Numbered from the stretch's first letter, positions 13,801 to 26,490 are shown. The stretch: DNA of 64,000 nucleotides from Nectonema munidae (GCA_030549495.1 JAUIRK010000862.1:1-64000); one strand, 5' to 3'. Program-made: numbers and translations. The notes: generated by a model from the letters alone, not told the origin.

Positions 13801-15880
13801 TTTAATATCCATTAACCTTAACATTAAAACACATCCACATTTTTAAAACACATCCATATTTTTTCATATATAAGATACTCTTTAGTAGACATTAACCTTA
13901 CCATTAAAACACATCCACATTTTTCCGTAAATAAAATCATTTTTTGTTCTTTAGTAGATTTTAATAGATATTAACCTTAGCATTAAATCACAATCTCATT
14001 TTTCCATATTTAAAATACTCTTTAGTAGACATTAACCTTACCATTAAATCACAATCTCATTTTTCCATATTTAAAATACTCTTTTGTAGAAATTAACATT
14101 ACCATTGAAACACAACAACATTTTTCACTGTTTAAAATAATCTTTAATATCCATTAACCTTAACATTAAAACACATCCACATTTTTAAAACACATCCATA
14201 TTTTTTCATATATAAAATACTCTTTAGTAGACATTAACCTTACCATTAAAACACATCCACATTTTTCCGTAAATAAAATCATTTTTTGTTCTTTAGTAGA
14301 TTTTAATAGATATTAACCTTAGCATTAAATCACAATCTCATTTTTCCATATTTAAAATACTCTTTAGTAGACATTAACCTTACCATTAAATCTCAATCTC
14401 ATTTTTCCATATTTAAAATACTCTTTTGTAGAAATTAACATTACCATTGAAACACAACAACATTTTTCACTGTTTAAAATACTCTTTAATATCCATTAAC
14501 CTTAACATTAAAACACATCCACATTTTTAAAACACATCCATATTTTTTCATATATAAGATACTCTTTAGTAGACATTAACCTTACCATTAAAACACATCC
14601 ACATTTTTCCGTAAATAAAATCATTTTTTGTTCTTTAGTAGATTTTAATAGATATTAACCTTAGCATTAAATCACAATCTCATTTTTCCATATTTAAAAT
14701 ACTCTTTAGTAGACATTAACCTTACCATTAAATCACAATCTCATTTTTCCATATTTAAAATACTCTTTTGTAGAAATTAATCTTACCATTGAAACACAAC
14801 AACATTTTTCCATGTTTAAAATACTCTTTAGTAGACATTAACCTTAACATTAAAACACATCACATTAAACACATACATATTTTTCCATATTTAAAATACT
14901 CTTTAGTAGACATTAACCTTACCATTAAAACACATCCACATACACAACATTTTTCAATATTTAAAATACTCTTTAATAAACATTAACCTTACCATTAAAA
15001 CACATCCACATTTTTAAAACACATCCAAATTTTTTCATATATAAAATACTCTTTAGTAGACATTAACCTTACCATTAAAACACATCCACATTTTTCCGTA
15101 AATAAAATCATTTTTTGTTCTTTAGTAGATTTTAATAGATATTAACTTTAGCATTAAATCTCAATCTCATTTTTCCATATTTAAAATACTCTTTAGTAGA
15201 CATTAACCTTACCATTAAATCTCAATCTCATTTTTCCATATTTAAAATACTCTTTTGTAGAAATTAACCTTACCATTGAAACACAACAACATTTTTCACT
15301 GTTTAAAATACTCTTTAATATCCATTAACCTTACCATTAAAACACATCCACATTTTTAAAACACATCCATATTTTTTCATATATAAGATACTCTTTAGTA
15401 GACATTAACCTTACCATTAAAACAGACATTAACCTTACCATTAAATCACAATCTCATTTTTCCATATTTAAAATACTCTTTAGTAGACATTAACCTTAGC
15501 ATTAAATCACAATCTCATTTTTCCATAATTAAAATACTCTTTTGTAGAAATTAATCTTACCATTGAAACACAACAACATTTTTCCATGTTTAAAATACTC
15601 TTTAATATACATTAACCTTAACATTAAAACACATCACATTAAACACATACATATTTTTCCATATTTAAAATACTCTTTAGTAGACATTAACCTTACCATT
15701 AAAACACATACACATTTTTCCGTAATTAAAATCATCTTTTGTTTTTTAGTAGATTTTAATAGATAATAATATTACCATTAAAACACAATCTCATTTTTCC
15801 ATATTTAATATACTCTTTAATATACATTAGCCTTACTATTTAAACACAGCCACATTTTTCCGTATTTAAAATACTCTTTA
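7831..15880. repeat. 61-bp AT-rich minisatellite with higher-order structure
   Basis: The basic unit is about 61 bp and contains attaaccttaccattaaa, cacatccacattttt and atatttaaaatactcttta. Variants alternate in fixed order. From about 11130 to 15420 a ~342-bp higher-order unit repeats: its landmark ccgtaaataaaatc occurs at 11478, 11820 and 12162. A larger segment is duplicated about 2447 bp apart (12342 against 14789), with a third partial copy at 15563. Short open frames on either strand here (60-78 codons) are products of the repeat, not genes. Bases 10020-10510 are a degraded, T-rich stretch where the unit breaks down. Confidence 0.93.
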
Positions 15881-17125
15881 CATTTACCAAAATCATCTTT
15901 ACTAAACACTAATCTTATAAGTAAAGAAAATCAAATTAAATACAATCTAAATTAATTCAATAAATAAAAAAATCCATCAAAAAATAACCTCAGAGATCAT
16001 AATAAAATAGACATTACAATCTATAAGTATACAAATCTTGAAATTATAATAAAAAGAAAAAAAAGAATATCATTCTATGCAAGGGTAAAATTATTCCTTA
16101 CTATATATTGATATTTTTTACATAATGATCGAAAAATTAGAAAACTCAAATCAAATACAAGTTTAATCTTCTTGAAACTTGATATTTAAAATAACCAATA
16201 AAACATATACAAAAATGATTCTTCTAACTTTAAATTAACTCATTGAGTCCCAATGTTCGCATTTGATAACATATTTAAATTAATGTTTGTCTACTAATCT
16301 GTTTAATAATCTGGCTTTATTTGAACCTCACTTGACTAATATGGCACTTAATAGGTTGAAATCAAAAATTTTAAAAATATTATTCATATACCCTAATAAA
16401 AAAACTAGAGAAAAATAAAATTAAATTAAACACATTTGTATTATTTATGGAATCAAATATCATTAAAACAGATGTAAGTAAATTTAAAACATCATCAAGC
16501 AATATATATAGCACAGAAAGTATATATTAATTACCAGTAAATCTTGATTAGTGACAGAAAGATGAAAACGCAACGTAAAAAGAGAGAGCTGAACAGAGAG
16601 AAAGTAAACGAAAGTAAATCAAATGCGGCAAAACCAGAAATGACGATAAAAAAGATATCTGAAAAAGAGAGCCAATGAATTTATTCATGAAGTATAAAAC
16701 ATATAAACATTTCCTTTTGAAGATCATAAAATAATGAACTTGAAGACATGAAATCTCTTATACAAAGATTTTCAAGGATATCAATGTAATCTTGAGTTTG
16801 ATACAAGGAAACTATGTTTTCAATAAACAAATACTTTTTCAATAGAAAAAATAAAATGCTACAATCCTCAAGTTTGAAGGAAAAAACCTTAAAAAGAGCG
16901 TATTCATAATGTATACTTGATTCTTTAATTCAATACTAAATATACAAATCTAATATAAGCAATATATTAAAAAGTATATGAATAAAAATTTATTTATGAA
17001 TGAAAATTCAGATAAGGAGCAAATTAGTTCCCCAATTAATACTTCAATTTTAAATAGAAGAAATAAAGTCCAAGATTCATCAAGATTGATTGAATAAACA
17101 AATTTCTAATAAAATTTTATTCACA
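15881..17125. other. AT-rich non-repetitive spacer inside the repeat block
   Basis: Between two stretches of the 61-bp minisatellite lies about 1.2 kb with no recognisable repeat, ORF or RNA gene. The only less AT-rich patch is near 16550-16670, purine-rich with several agagag runs. I recognise nothing in it. Confidence 0.6.
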
Positions 17126-17460
17126 ATATATGTTTAAAATCCTCTTTAGTAGACATTAATCTTACCATTAAAACACAACCACATTTTTCCGTAATTAAAA
17201 TACTTTTAAAATGGACATTAAACTTAACAAACACAACCACATTTTTCCGTATTTAAAATACTCTTTAGTAGACATTAACCTTACCATTAAAACACAACCA
17301 CATTTTTAAAACACATCCATATTTTCCCTATTTAAAATACTCTTTAGTAGACATTAACCTTACCATTAAAACACAATCTCATTTTTCCATATTTAATATA
17401 CTCTTTAATATACATTAGCTTTACCATTAAAACACAACCACATTATTCTGTATTTAAAAT
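17126..17460. repeat. 61-bp minisatellite, second block
   Basis: Units with ctctttagtagacattaa and ccattaaaacacaaccacat resume, clearly the same family as 7831-15880. They end exactly where the inverted satellite begins. Confidence 0.85.
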
Positions 17461-19045
17461 AACGCTGTGACGCTGTAACACTGCAAATGTTCACAATTAT
17501 AAAGACACTACCATATCCCATATACATTATATATATATATATATTTTTAAAAACTATCACAGTTTCCTCATATACTATCTATGTTTTTGGATATGTGACA
17601 CTGTGTGACACGGATTTCTCCTATACTTTATTGGAGGTGTGACGCTGTGACACTGCAAATGTTAACAATTATAAAGGCACTACCATATCCCCTATACATT
17701 ATATATTTTTTTATAAAGTATCACTGTTTTCTAATACTATCTAATTTTTTGGCTGTGTGACGCTGTTTGACACTTATATAACCTATACTTTATTGGAGGT
17801 GTGACGCTGTGACATTGCAAATGTTATCAATTATAAAGGCACTACCATATATATATATAATATATCCACTATATGTTATATATTTTTTTATAAAGTATCA
17901 CTGTTTTCTCATACTATCTATGTTTTGGGCTGTGTGACGCTGTGTGACACTGATATATCATATACTTCCTATACTTTATTGGAGGTGTGACGCTAAGACG
18001 CTGTGACACTACAAATGTTCACAATTATAAAGGCACTACCATATTACCTATTATTATCTATGTTTTTTGGATGAGTGACGCTGCGTGACACTGATTTATC
18101 CTATACTTCCTATACTTTATTGGAGGTTTGACGCTGTGACACTACAAATGTTCACAATTATAAAGGCACTGCTATATTACCTAATACTATATATATTTTT
18201 TGGATGAGTGACGCTGCGGGACACTGATTTATCCTATACTTCCTATACTTTATTGGAGGTGTGACGCTGTGACGCTGTGACACTACAAATGTTCACAATT
18301 ATAAAAGCACTGCTATAATACCTAATACTATCTATGTTTTTTGGATGAGTGATGCTGCGTGACACTGATTTATCCTATACTTCCTATACTTTATTGGATG
18401 TGTGACGCTGTGACACTGCAAATGTTAACAATTATAAAGGCACTACCATATCCCCTATACATTATATATTTTTTTTATAAAGTATCACTGTTTTCTAATA
18501 CTATCTAATTTTTTAGCTGAGTGACGCTGTTTGACACTTATATAACCTATACTTTATTGGAGGTGTGACGCTGTGACATTGCAAATGTTATCAATTATAA
18601 AGGCACTACCATATATATATAATATATCCACTATATGTTATATTTTTTTTTATAAAGTATCACTGTTTTCTCATACTATCTATGTTTTGGGCTGTGTGAC
18701 ACTGATATATCATATACTTCCTATACTTTATTAGAGGTGTGACGCTGTGACGCTGTGACACTACAAATGTTCACAATTATAAAAGCACTTCTATATTACC
18801 TAATACTATCTATGTTTTTTGGATGAGTGACGCTGCGTGACACTGATTTATCCTATACTTCCTATATTTTATTAGAGGTGTGACGCTGTGACGCTACAAA
18901 TGTTCACAATTATAAAGGCACTTCTATATTACCTAATACTATCTATGTTTTTTGGATGAGTGACGCTCCGTGACACTGATTTATCCTATACTTCCTATAC
19001 TTTATTTGAGGTGTGACGCTGTGACACTGCAAGTATTTAGAATTA
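17461..19045 (-). repeat. inverted, diverged copies of the 141-bp satellite with long and short monomers
   Basis: Read on the minus strand these units match the 1-6999 satellite: on the plus strand one sees ggatgagtgacgctgcgtg, cctatacttcctatacttta and ggaggtgtgacgctgtgac. They are far more diverged. Two length classes exist. Short units resemble the 141-bp form (about 18000-18390 and 18740-19030). Longer units carry an extra segment with tataaagtatcactgttttc (about 17480-17990 and 18400-18730). A block of long units recurs about 763 bp later, so a higher-order duplication is present. Confidence 0.92.
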
Positions 19046-19948
19046 TACAAGCAATAACGTATCCTGCAATTGTCAGTGTAGGAATTGACATTTAATGATC
19101 GAATGAAATGTTTTTAAATATATTGACGTCAAATCAAATCAATTGAAACTAATGTGAAATTATATTATTAACTGCATAAATGACAGTTTTTAAACTAATC
19201 AATTAACTTAAAAATCGTTATTGACTAGTGCATAATTTTTATAGTGACAAACTTTGACACATATCCCATTCCAAAATGCTATACTTTAATATTGTGACAT
19301 CATGACACCTTTCCAAATTTATGTAAAACAAAAATTCGTCGCTAGAGTTTCTGCGTTAGACGCATATAAAGTCAATATGTCCTTTATGTGAATAAATTTT
19401 ATATATTTTTTTAGTTTTTTCTCATTGTTGATATATTTATAGAGAAATTTCATACACATGTGTAAATAAGAGAGTCGATACTCGAAGAAAACTTTTAACT
19501 TTTACTAAAACATAGACTGACTAGTTCAAGACTAGTATACCTTCTAGATTAGACTCTTTTGCTCCATAAGAAGATCCTAAGTCTTTTTGCTTTGTCTTCA
19601 CCAATTATGCTTAATGAATCGTAGAGGTTTTTCCTTTGAACATATAATTTTTAATATTTTGAAAACTTTACATAACTTTACTAAAGTTTATTTTTTTTTA
19701 TGGAAGCCTATTTTTCCAAATTAGTTTAGTTTTCCTAATGAAAAATTTTTTTAAGTCTATGAAAAATATTTCAAAAATTTTGTCATAAATGGCATTAAGT
19801 TATATGTATTTCATTCCAAAAAACTTTAGAAAAAAATTGAATCAGTCAATCAAAAAATTTTTTTTCTTTGAATGAAAAACAGTCTAAATAAAAATTACAT
19901 AATATATTTATATTTCGTTTCATATGTTTTTCTCTTCGAAAAACGAAG
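19046..19948. other. AT-rich spacer, nothing recognised
   Basis: This is sequence after the satellite edge, with no convincing ORF, repeat or RNA gene. Confidence 0.5.
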
Positions 19949-20760
19949 TCAAAGTGTCAAGTGGAGTAAAAAGCCATATTTCGTCCTGCTTATGTAAACA
20001 CTAAGGGATTTCTTTGAGGCGTCTGTGAAGATACGTAGGGAGGTTAATGAAGAGTTAGAGCAAAAGTGTGAAATTGATTGTTTTGCAAAAAAATTGTTTT
20101 TAAATGGATTTTGTGCAGATGGGTGAGTTAAAAGTGATGGATGTATAGAGGGATGAACTAGGTAGTTAGCAATATTTGGTGCAAATTTTGCTAATAGAGT
20201 AGAGTAGAAAGAATTGTGAGTAGGATTTAAAGTGAGTAGAAAGAAATAATGGTTTTTTGAATTAAAGTTGTAATGGTAGGGTGTTTTAGAATTTTTAGGC
20301 ATTGTGAGGAAGTAGTACAACATGCGTTTGTGATGCAAAGTAGGTAGAGAGGTTGTATTTTGTTAAGAAAATGGATGGTTGTGGGGTGTTTTAAGGAATG
20401 TCTCAGGAAAGAATTCCGTTTGAATTATTGGGAGGATTAAATTAGAGCTTTTAATTGAAAAAAAGTGACTGAGAGTTTTTGGTATATTTTTTAAAGTGAA
20501 TTGAAAATTTTAGATTGGTCTTGAGGTTAAGCCCTAGATATTTGATAGTCTTTGAGGCAGGTATAGAAGTAGTGGTATTTAAATGAAAGGGTAATTGTCC
20601 TGTGTGTTTGTGTGTGAAGTGAATGAGGCTGGTTTAGCTGGAGTTAAAGAATATCTTATGTGTGTTTGCTCTTTCTTGTAACTTTAGTAGAAATGAAGGG
20701 CATTTTGTGAGGTTTTCTTGTTGAGAGTTACTAGTGAAAGTGAATAATATGTCATCTAAA
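19949..20760 (-). pseudogene. LINE relic: reverse-transcriptase C-terminal part and start of RNase H
   Basis: On the minus strand, from about 20760 downward, broken frames read like the post-palm part of a Jockey/I-type LINE reverse transcriptase. A stretch resembling the 'SxxKTxxxxF' box is followed by 'IKYLGLNL', the usual KYLG motif. The 129-codon frame at 19949-20338 ends with 'LRIFTDASKKS', which looks like the first strand of a LINE-encoded RNase H with its first catalytic Asp. Several stops and frame changes separate the pieces, so it is dead. The clade assignment is inference. Confidence 0.6.
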
Positions 20761-20776
20761 AAACATTAAAAAAAAT

Positions 20777-20842
20777 TGATGTGGGATCGAACCCAAACGA
20801 TTAGTTATCGAAATCCAGCATCTAACCAACGTTACTCATCCT
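20777..20842 (-). repeat. SINE family A, tRNA-like head only
   Basis: The minus strand carries a tRNA-like B box (gggttcgatccc type; plus strand gggatcgaaccc) and the sequence that includes the A box (plus strand ctaaccaac..tactcat). It matches the head of the SINEs at 38384-38524 and 52259-52392, but the 3' body is missing. It lies directly upstream of the LINE relic on the same strand. Confidence 0.65.
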
Positions 20843-21822
20843 ATTTTTATAGACCAAAATATTGCATTAAAACGTGTATAAGGGGATTTGTTTTTGAATA
20901 TTATTTTTATTACATTACGTTATGTATACATGGCAAGGCAACCATTAAAAATAATTATTTTTCTTTGTTACATATTTCCTTTTTCAGAAAATAAAGACCT
21001 TTTCACGAAAATGGTTAAATTATGTATCCAAGCATCAGATGTTCTAAAAGCCAAAAATCGCAGAGAAAATTGTATGACTTTTTCTTTTTAAACATTCACT
21101 AATGATGCCTATACATTTTAACGTCAAATGTAATTTTATTACAAAATTCTTGTCAGCGTATTAAGAACTATTACAACTATGAAAAATTTTTGGACATTGT
21201 AGAATTAATTCGGTATCAAGAGAAATTATGAAATGCTGTTACATTTACATTTAAATGTCCAAGAAATCTGGGCCTTCAACAATTATGTTAATGCTGGTTT
21301 GTTAGTTAAAGGATAACTTGGTTAGAACAAATCTGCAAAGATTTTTGTTTCATATTTAAAAAGTAATAAAATTCATTTAGTAGAATATTGTAAAATGCAA
21401 TTTTTCAAGAAAAATTTATGTGCAAAAAAAGATAGAAATTCTGAAGGGGGCAGAGATTAAACGTTTACACCCATTATTATTCTCGCAATAAAATTTCAAA
21501 AGATAATAAATAAAAAGTTAAAACAGTATATACTTGACCTTGAAAAAGGCATCTTGCGCTTAACTTCAAATGAGAAGAAGTTAGTTTTAATGTTTTGAAA
21601 ATTTTGAAAACTTCTAATAATGTTATGTACTTGGAAAAGTTTATGTAGAATTAAGAGAAGAGCCTCTCAAAGTGTAATGAATTAAAAGAGTTAAATGTCA
21701 AAATAATTTCAAAGTATTTTAAAATTCAAAATCTCACGAATCAAAAAAGTGACAAAAAATGGCAAAATTCAAAAGAATGACAATGCAAAAAGATTCATAA
21801 AATCAGTTATTATTTTTATAAC
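20843..21822. other. AT-rich spacer
   Basis: The overlapping plus-strand frames at 20776-21091 are short and have no recognisable domain. Nothing else is seen. Confidence 0.4.
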
Positions 21823-21959
21823 TTAACCCATTTACGACCAATCTTCTTATTTTGGAACATAAGTAATTTCATCTTCGTCTGCTTTTTTCAATGACTTTGA
21901 ATATAAATCGTCTGCGTTTTTTAGATATCGTCTGCTTTGCTTGGTCTTAAAGTGGTTAA
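21823..21959. mobile_element. piggyBac-type MITE, copy 1 (TTAA ends)
   Basis: The element is bounded by TTAA on both sides. Its terminal inverted repeats are cccatttacgaccaa on the left and, degenerate, ttggtcttaaagtgg on the right. The interior has repeated cgtctgc motifs and ttttttcaatgactttgaat. It is about 85% similar to the copy at 22518-22656. TTAA target duplication and CCC..GGG ends are the piggyBac signature. It encodes no protein. Confidence 0.8.
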
Positions 21960-22517
21960 TAAATTGATTTTTTTATATTGTCTTTTATATTCAAATTTTT
22001 ATCAATTGAATAAGAACACATTTTGAGAAGATAATCTTAGTATTAATCATTATAAATTCAGTAAATTATATTTTAAATTTTTACTCTTTTAAGCATTATA
22101 TAAACAGTGTCAAATTTTGGCATTATTTTAATTTGACACTCTTTTGATAGTAATGGAGGCATATTTTGACCTACAATCTGCATATTATTATTACTCGATA
22201 AAAGAAACTTGAAAGCTGAATAATAAAGATGCAAATATACCATGAAATTTATGACAATAATAAATAAAAATTATAAAAAATCTGGACCGATTTTTATTTT
22301 ATTAGCTTAAATTGGAAATTTTCCATTTCCACGTTCTTACATTTTTTGCTGAGGTGAAGGCAGACTTCACTCGTCATATTCTTTTATTTTTTATCATCTC
22401 TTCCAAGTGTTATCAGTCTTCAAATACCTATAATATTATACCTTATTTATAACTTTCTGGTTTTTGCTTGAAATTTTTATAACTTTCTGGTTTTTGACTT
22501 GAAATTTTAAAACAATT
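21960..22517. other. AT-rich spacer with a short tandem duplication
   Basis: It is mostly featureless. A unit of about 30 bp (ataactttctggtttttg plus the following cttgaaattt) is tandemly duplicated near 22449-22508. Confidence 0.5.
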
Positions 22518-22656
22518 TTAACCCATTTACGACCAATGTTCCTATTTGGGAACATAAGTCATTTCATCTTCGTCTGCTTTTTTCAATGACTTTTAGTATA
22601 AATCGTCTGCGTTTTTTTTAGATATCGTCTGCTTTGCTTGGTCGTAAATGGGTTAA
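22518..22656. mobile_element. piggyBac-type MITE, copy 2 (TTAA ends)
   Basis: This is the best-preserved copy: TTAA, cccatttacgaccaa, interior, ttggtcgtaaatggg, TTAA. The TIRs are a perfect 15-bp inverted pair. Same family and orientation as copy 1, and opposite orientation to copy 3 at 50199-50322. Confidence 0.85.
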
Positions 22657-23930
22657 TTTAGAACATTATTGAAAAGTTTATCGCTATCTCATAGTGAAAA
22701 GTAAATGAAATTTACAGATACCAACTTTTGGTGAACTTCTTTAGCGTGTTTTAATGGCTCGAAGTTTAACAAGCTTTCAATATATATGTTGATTACTGAT
22801 TCAAAACAATTTCATTGCCTGAGTAATTTCTCCGATAAGCGGGGTTCCTGAAACGAAAGAATAAATTACTAAAAAAATGGTAAGTTTAGCATATTGGTTA
22901 CTTGTGTTGATATTAATGTAAAAGGGTTTTTATTTTTAAAGGCAGAAATTTTCACATAATTCCAAAATTGATAGAAATGAAAAAACACACAATTTTTAAA
23001 ATTATTTTTTAAATTAAAGTCTACGTTTTTTTAGGGATTATGAATTTTCAGATGTATATCAATTTATAGAGAAATAAAATGCTTCCAAATGAATATCATT
23101 GATAAGCGTAAATTTTTTAAACTATGAAGTTCTGACAGGATATTTGGCATACTTTGAGCTTATAATATATGTTTGCCTATCTTAATTTCATTTCCACCCA
23201 GAGAGCAACGACTCGCCCAAAAATATGAATATAAACACACGTGGTAATATAAACAATTGAAAATAAAAAATGATTCTAAAAAGGCTCTATTAGAAAATAG
23301 CGGATGGCTTGCATTTTGGTGAGAAAATAAATTATTATCAAGAAATAAAGTGTAAAAGTTTATTATTACGATGGAAATCAAGAACTGCTAAACAAATTTA
23401 TTCAAAAAGTGAGTTTTACACCATGTGCCGTTTTTATTAACTGACATGTTGTTTATTATGATTTGTTTAATTAAAAAAAATTCACCATGGTTTTTAGAAG
23501 GTGGCTTATATTTTTTGTTTTTTTTTAAAAAAAAATGGCTAATATTAAAATGATGGCTTCTAAAATGCGAAACACGGTATTTAGCATCTTGAAGAATAGA
23601 TGAAAAATAATTTCTATATCTAATTTCCATTTCATTTTTAGGCTTAATGGCAAGAAACTCTATGCGAGGAATATATGAAAAAAACATAAGTAATGTTTGT
23701 AGTTTTCTTTATAATAACGCGTATAATTATGGATTGCCGAATTGACTATACTCTGTCTTTCCCTTGAAAGATGTTGGGTCAAAAGGACATTTGTCGAATA
23801 TACAATAAAATACCTATTAAATTTTAAAAAACAGTAAAACTTTTATGCATATAAATTCTTAAAAACATACAAGGATTTAATCAGACAAAGTTTCTCTTCT
23901 GTGAAAAAGTTTTAAAATGTTGAAAAACTA
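22657..23930. other. AT-rich spacer
   Basis: The two minus-strand frames at 23160-23381 and 23388-23687 (73 and 99 codons) have no recognised domain and no supporting splice sites. I treat them as chance. Confidence 0.4.
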
Positions 23931-23932
23931 AT

Positions 23933-24169
23933 TTGGTAAAATTTAACGTAAAGTCTACTCTTTTACCTCCTTCTTCTGCACGTACTTTAAGATTTCATAG
24001 AAAACAACTTTTGAAAATAAGATGCACAAAGCGTTACTTGAGGTCGTCATTCTTTAGTATTAACGAATGGAATAGCCTTCCAGTGCACGTTGTAGAATCT
24101 CCCTCTTTGAACGCCTTCAAAAAAATTCTCGATATTCACTGGAAAGACAAGATTTTAAATTTTTATTAG
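23933..24169 (+). pseudogene. LINE relic, extreme C-terminus (CR1/L2/Jockey type)
   Basis: A 78-codon open frame ends with a pattern typical of CR1/L2-like LINE proteins: a basic 'LRFHRKQLLKIRCTKR' stretch, then 'SFFSINEWNSLP', then 'SPSLNAFKKILD'. The 'F..xxWNSLPxxVVxxxSLxxFKxxLD' signature lies just before the stop in these elements. Only this tail is present and nothing upstream aligns, so it is a truncated fossil. The plus orientation matches the LINE fragments at 24660 and 26085. Confidence 0.75.
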
Positions 24170-24306
24170 CCTCAACTTCCCTCCCCCAAGAATCCATTTA
24201 CTCATCAGTTACACGTTTAAATCAACGTATTTCAACCTTCACTTGATGCGAAATCAACAAGCTTGCCACCAGCTTCACCTTCGCTTAATAAATTATGTTA
24301 TGTTAG

Positions 24307-24618
24307 ATCGGCAAACTTTTTTTACCCGTCTACCCCTTCATAGAACATTTGTCTTCACATCGACCCCACCCCACATAGAAATGTTTCATAAAAGCATTAA
24401 TCAATGTCAACAATTAAGAGAGAAATAGAAACCAAAAATGTTTCATATATCCTACACTATACAATGTGCTAAACTATGTTTAAAAGAAAAAGGAGATTTA
24501 TTACTACTACAAAGTAAAAAAAGCATAGAACAATTTGGTAAGTTTTTCTACCTTATCGACCCCTAATGATCTGTTATGGACACCCGGGGGTCGATATCGA
24601 CCACTTTGCCGACCCCTG
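24307..24618. mobile_element. non-autonomous hAT-like element
   Basis: The right end reads, on the minus strand, caggggtcggcaaagtgg, a hAT-type terminus. The left end carries the related atcggcaaac but seems to have lost its first bases. The right flank tgttaaag resembles the left flank tgttag, consistent with a decayed 8-bp target duplication. The interior has repeated tcgaccccnc-type segments and encodes nothing. Confidence 0.6.
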
Positions 24619-24659
24619 TGTTAAAGCTACCTATTTTATCTAAATTTTTTGTCCAAAAT

Positions 24660-25170
24660 AAAATTCAAATCATTGATAAGTTTAATCTGCTTTTTCTCAT
24701 TATTAATAATAAACTAAGTTGAGATGACCATACTAATTTTATTTGTTCTAATGTGTGGTACAAAGTAGGGTTGTTAAAGTCTTATAGGTACTCGTTTCCT
24801 AAAGATATACTTTTAATCTGGTATAAATCCTTGGTGTTGCTTTACTTTCATTATAGTATTATTAATTGGGGACACACTTTAAATGAAAAAGCATTACAAA
24901 AGAAATGCCTCAGAATAATATCCAACAAGCCAAATTTTTCACTACAAGATATTTACAAATAGTCTCTATCTAAAAATGCCTTAAATCAATTTTCACTAGT
25001 TTTTTCTCCGTGGTTTGTGTTCAATTAATTATCATCAACAAAAAACAAGATTTTTAAGATATGAAGACAAACTTGTGACTGAATTTAACAGTTAGACAAG
25101 TATTAAAAATACTTAAAACAAGAATAATTGGATTTCGGAATTATTCAATGTCAAATTACCTTTTTTTTAC
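24660..25170 (+). pseudogene. LINE relic, thumb region after the reverse transcriptase
   Basis: The frame at 24753-24962 contains 'ILLIWYKSLVLLYFHYSI' followed by 'NWGH', then 'LQKKCLRIISN'. This matches the post-RT segment of CR1/Jockey-type LINEs, whose usual form is 'LLxLYxSLIxPHLxYCxxxWG...LQKKAIRII'. Just upstream 'NNKLS.DDH' fits the preceding 'DxxLxWxxHI' motif, with a stop at the tryptophan. It is frameshifted and truncated, a non-functional fossil. Confidence 0.7.
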
Positions 25171-26080
25171 AAAATTATCTCAATGCCTTTAAAAAGAAGT
25201 TTCGCCATTATTTTTTAGCCCATTACAATAAATTTAATGTCAGAGACGTAGCAGTTTTTCTTGCAAATATACATATTTCAATTTTTAAATAACATTTATT
25301 CAAGTGCTTTGTTACATTACCAAAATTGTTATCTTATTCTAATAAGTTTTTTACTAACTTTTCTTTTGAATGTTCTACTCATTTCAACTGCTTTTAAAAG
25401 GTCTTTGGGCATCTCACAAACAATCACATCTGAAATAGTCAATTTCATTTTAGAACAATGTATTTATATATGCTTTCTGCAGTTAACTTGTTCATTAATG
25501 TTCTGTATGAATATTTTTCTGTATTTCATATTGTGGTTCGTAAATAAACTTTCTTCAATTTCTTTGCCTTCTTCTTCTTTCTTGATATCCTCCATCATTA
25601 TCCTCTCCTCCTTGTATTCCTTTGTCGTAATGCTAGATTTAATCTCAATAAGAATAGTGGTTCAAAATTTATTGTCAGAAAGTTTATTTGAATAAATGTT
25701 TTACTGTTTTCAACTTATTTACCTCTTTGAACTTTGATTCTAGACATGACAGCAACTGTTTCTTTACTTTTAAAGACTAACTATACAACCGATTACTCAC
25801 ATTTTGTAGTAAGTTTATGCTTGAAAATGATTGAATTTTAAACCAATCAGATACAAGTTTATTACACAGTTCATTTAAATAAAAGTTTGTTGTAAAAATG
25901 TTCAAAATAATTTGCATCATTATCTGTTTGAACATGAGATGAAAGTTGTACAAAGACTGATGGAGCAAAGATTAAGAAATATCACTAAAATTGATGGAAT
26001 GTAATAATTTAGTTTTATGACTGGTAAAGAAATTGTTGGTGTCATATTTATTTTAAGAAGACGGGAAGATTGCTACATTG
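25171..26080. other. AT-rich spacer with an unassigned 144-codon frame
   Basis: A plus-strand frame at 25261-25695 encodes a hydrophobic 144-residue chain rich in Leu, Ile, Phe and Ser. The minus strand of the same stretch (about 25560-25680) reads as a charged Glu/Lys-rich peptide, so the plus-strand hydrophobicity may be a shadow. I recognise neither; a decayed LINE segment is possible. Confidence 0.3.
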
Positions 26081-26084
26081 AAAG

Positions 26085-26490
26085 GAAGAAAAATTATATT
26101 TACACTTTCTACGTTTCCTTTTGTTAATGTGTTGGATGTAATAACAATAACTGAAACAGAAAGAAAAGGTAAATTGTATGGGGATGATTTGTTTCTGATG
26201 TCAGAAAAGAAGGAATTTGCTGGAAACTAAATTTTATGGTTGAAATCTATTTCTGAGAAAAAAGACTTGAAGGTGAACCTGAGTAAAATAAAAATACTGC
26301 CTTGTGGAGGTTAAAATGGTACAAAACTACAAGCAAATCGGATCCTTGTGAAGTGTGTGGAAAGAGAAGGAAGTTAAATTGTATCAATAACTACAAAACC
26401 TGTCATCAGTGGATACATGCATGCTGTGCTAAAATGAAAAGAGTTTCGGATCGGATGGTTGGAACGTTTGGATGCAAAAAAGCAAAATGA
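26085..26490 (+). pseudogene. LINE relic: reverse-transcriptase palm (YGDD) and zinc finger
   Basis: Around 26110-26280 the frame reads VxDVI..., then 'GKLYGDDLFLMSE', an RT catalytic motif of the Y(A/G)DD type, then 'KKDLKVNLSKIKI', the usual 'KGLKVNxxKTK' segment. The 62-codon frame at 26302-26490 has a zinc-finger pattern: C-x2-C (DPCEVCG), then C..C (NCINNYKTC), then W-x-H-x2-C (QWIHACC). Endonuclease-RT LINEs of the type seen at 63025-64000 carry this finger immediately after the RT. A stop lies between palm and finger. The next protein segment appears only at 29190, beyond two tandem arrays. Confidence 0.75.

Noticed and set aside
7831-15880. Open frames of 61-78 codons on both strands, such as 12342-12539 and 14789-14986
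   Set aside because: They are repeated copies of the 61-bp minisatellite read as protein; their similarity comes from the DNA repeat, not selection on a peptide.
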